Source: a virus. Taken from it: a stretch of DNA of 47,758 nucleotides. Below the pieces are notes generated by a model. That model worked only from the letters and a program-made list of their open reading frames with translations. It had not been told where the DNA came from and did not search any database. The number at the start of each line of letters is the position of its first letter. The first letter of the stretch is position 1. The translations under genes were made by a program, and so were the position numbers. This document shows positions 47,654 through 47,758 of the stretch, piece after piece. The stretch is from the IMG/VR virus record IMGVR_UViG_3300035698_010891, positions 1 to 47,758 of that record; one strand, written 5' to 3'.

Positions 47654-47758
47654 CTTGGCAACTAGATTTACTATGCCTTATGGTAAATATCAAGGCAAGA
47701 CACTCGGAGAGATTGCAGAATCCGATGAGGGTCTTGAGTATTTATCTTGGCTACGGAA
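47631..47758 (+). CDS. DUF3820-like protein, 3' truncated
   Basis: From ATG 47631 (GAGGGT upstream; ATG 47625 also possible), open to the right edge. The segment TRFTMPYGKYQGKTLGEI, then LEYLSWL, matches the small domain found in phage proteins and at the C-terminus of exonuclease X (DUF3820-like). It starts within the end of the previous frame. Confidence 0.6.
   Translation, partial: MDAYTSINLATRFTMPYGKYQGKTLGEIAESDEGLEYLSWLR

Noticed and set aside
1-47758. CRISPR array or insertion sequence
   Set aside because: The only regular short tandem repeats are the coding 45-bp units at 35081-35527, without spacers. No transposase-like protein or terminal inverted repeat was seen.

Overview
This window reads as part of a large, AT-rich tailed double-stranded DNA phage genome, or an assembled viral contig from an environmental sample. 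Evidence: densely packed genes with overlapping ATGA and GTGA junctions; a run of virion-like genes; phage-type replication and DNA-modification genes (primase-helicase, family A DNA polymerase, SNF2-like helicase, ATP-dependent DNA ligase, RNA ligase, three DNA methyltransferases, dCMP deaminase, DnaQ-type exonuclease); a tRNA cluster; and dozens of very small unknown genes. No terminase, capsid, integrase or lysis enzyme is in view, so lifestyle and host cannot be settled. A lipobox protein and AGGAG-type ribosome binding sites indicate a bacterial host.

Layout. (1) 1-6408, rightward: end of the virion/tail module, including a DUF1566-type protein and an 877-residue tail-hub-like protein. 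(2) 6393-9110, rightward: three glycosyltransferase-like genes. (3) 9067-20959, leftward: one long operon read from a central control region. In order of transcription it holds a primase-helicase, three small genes, a GC-rich DNA methyltransferase, an unknown gene, an RNA ligase, a dATP/dGTP diphosphohydrolase-like enzyme, a zinc-ribbon protein, two tandem Dam-like methyltransferases, a glutaredoxin-like protein, a DnaQ-like exonuclease, a metallophosphoesterase, and a glycosyltransferase fused to an MptE-like domain. (4) 20960-21453: a divergent control region with an almost perfect 40-bp inverted repeat that carries outward-facing promoter-like elements on both flanks of an AT-rich core. It is a candidate origin or master switch. 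(5) 21454-26431, rightward: a ParB-like protein, an unknown protein, a SNF2-like helicase and a second ParB-like protein. (6) 26432-27444: tRNA-Trp, -Pro, -Asp and -Gln, interleaved with two putative structured RNAs and a tiny basic protein, then a hairpin-rich leader. (7) 27445-32179: DNA polymerase and accessory genes, including a Rho-N-like protein, a VRR-NUC nuclease, a NYN ribonuclease-like protein and a C39-like peptidase fold. (8) 32180-47758, rightward: a strong promoter region, a sigma-factor-like protein, then about forty small genes. Many of these are zinc-ribbon or SH3-like paralogues. Between them lie a DNA ligase, dCMP deaminase, PD-(D/E)XK nuclease and a lipoprotein-like membrane protein.

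How it works together. The central region probably drives two replication arms in opposite directions. The left arm supplies priming, unwinding, nucleotide-pool adjustment and DNA modification. The right arm supplies ParB-like DNA binding, a second helicase, polymerase, ligase and nucleases. The small-gene block behind the strong promoter looks like an early host-takeover region. The most unusual points are: DnaJ-type CxxCxGxG zinc clusters inside both the polymerase and the SNF2-like helicase; a GC-rich repeat-protein cassette flanked by a perfect 59-bp direct repeat; the mirror-image promoter/operator region; two unassigned structured RNAs among the tRNAs; and a CTT-TGA +1 frameshift-like junction in a small gene near the right end. 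All functions are inferred from sequence motifs by eye; no database search was run.
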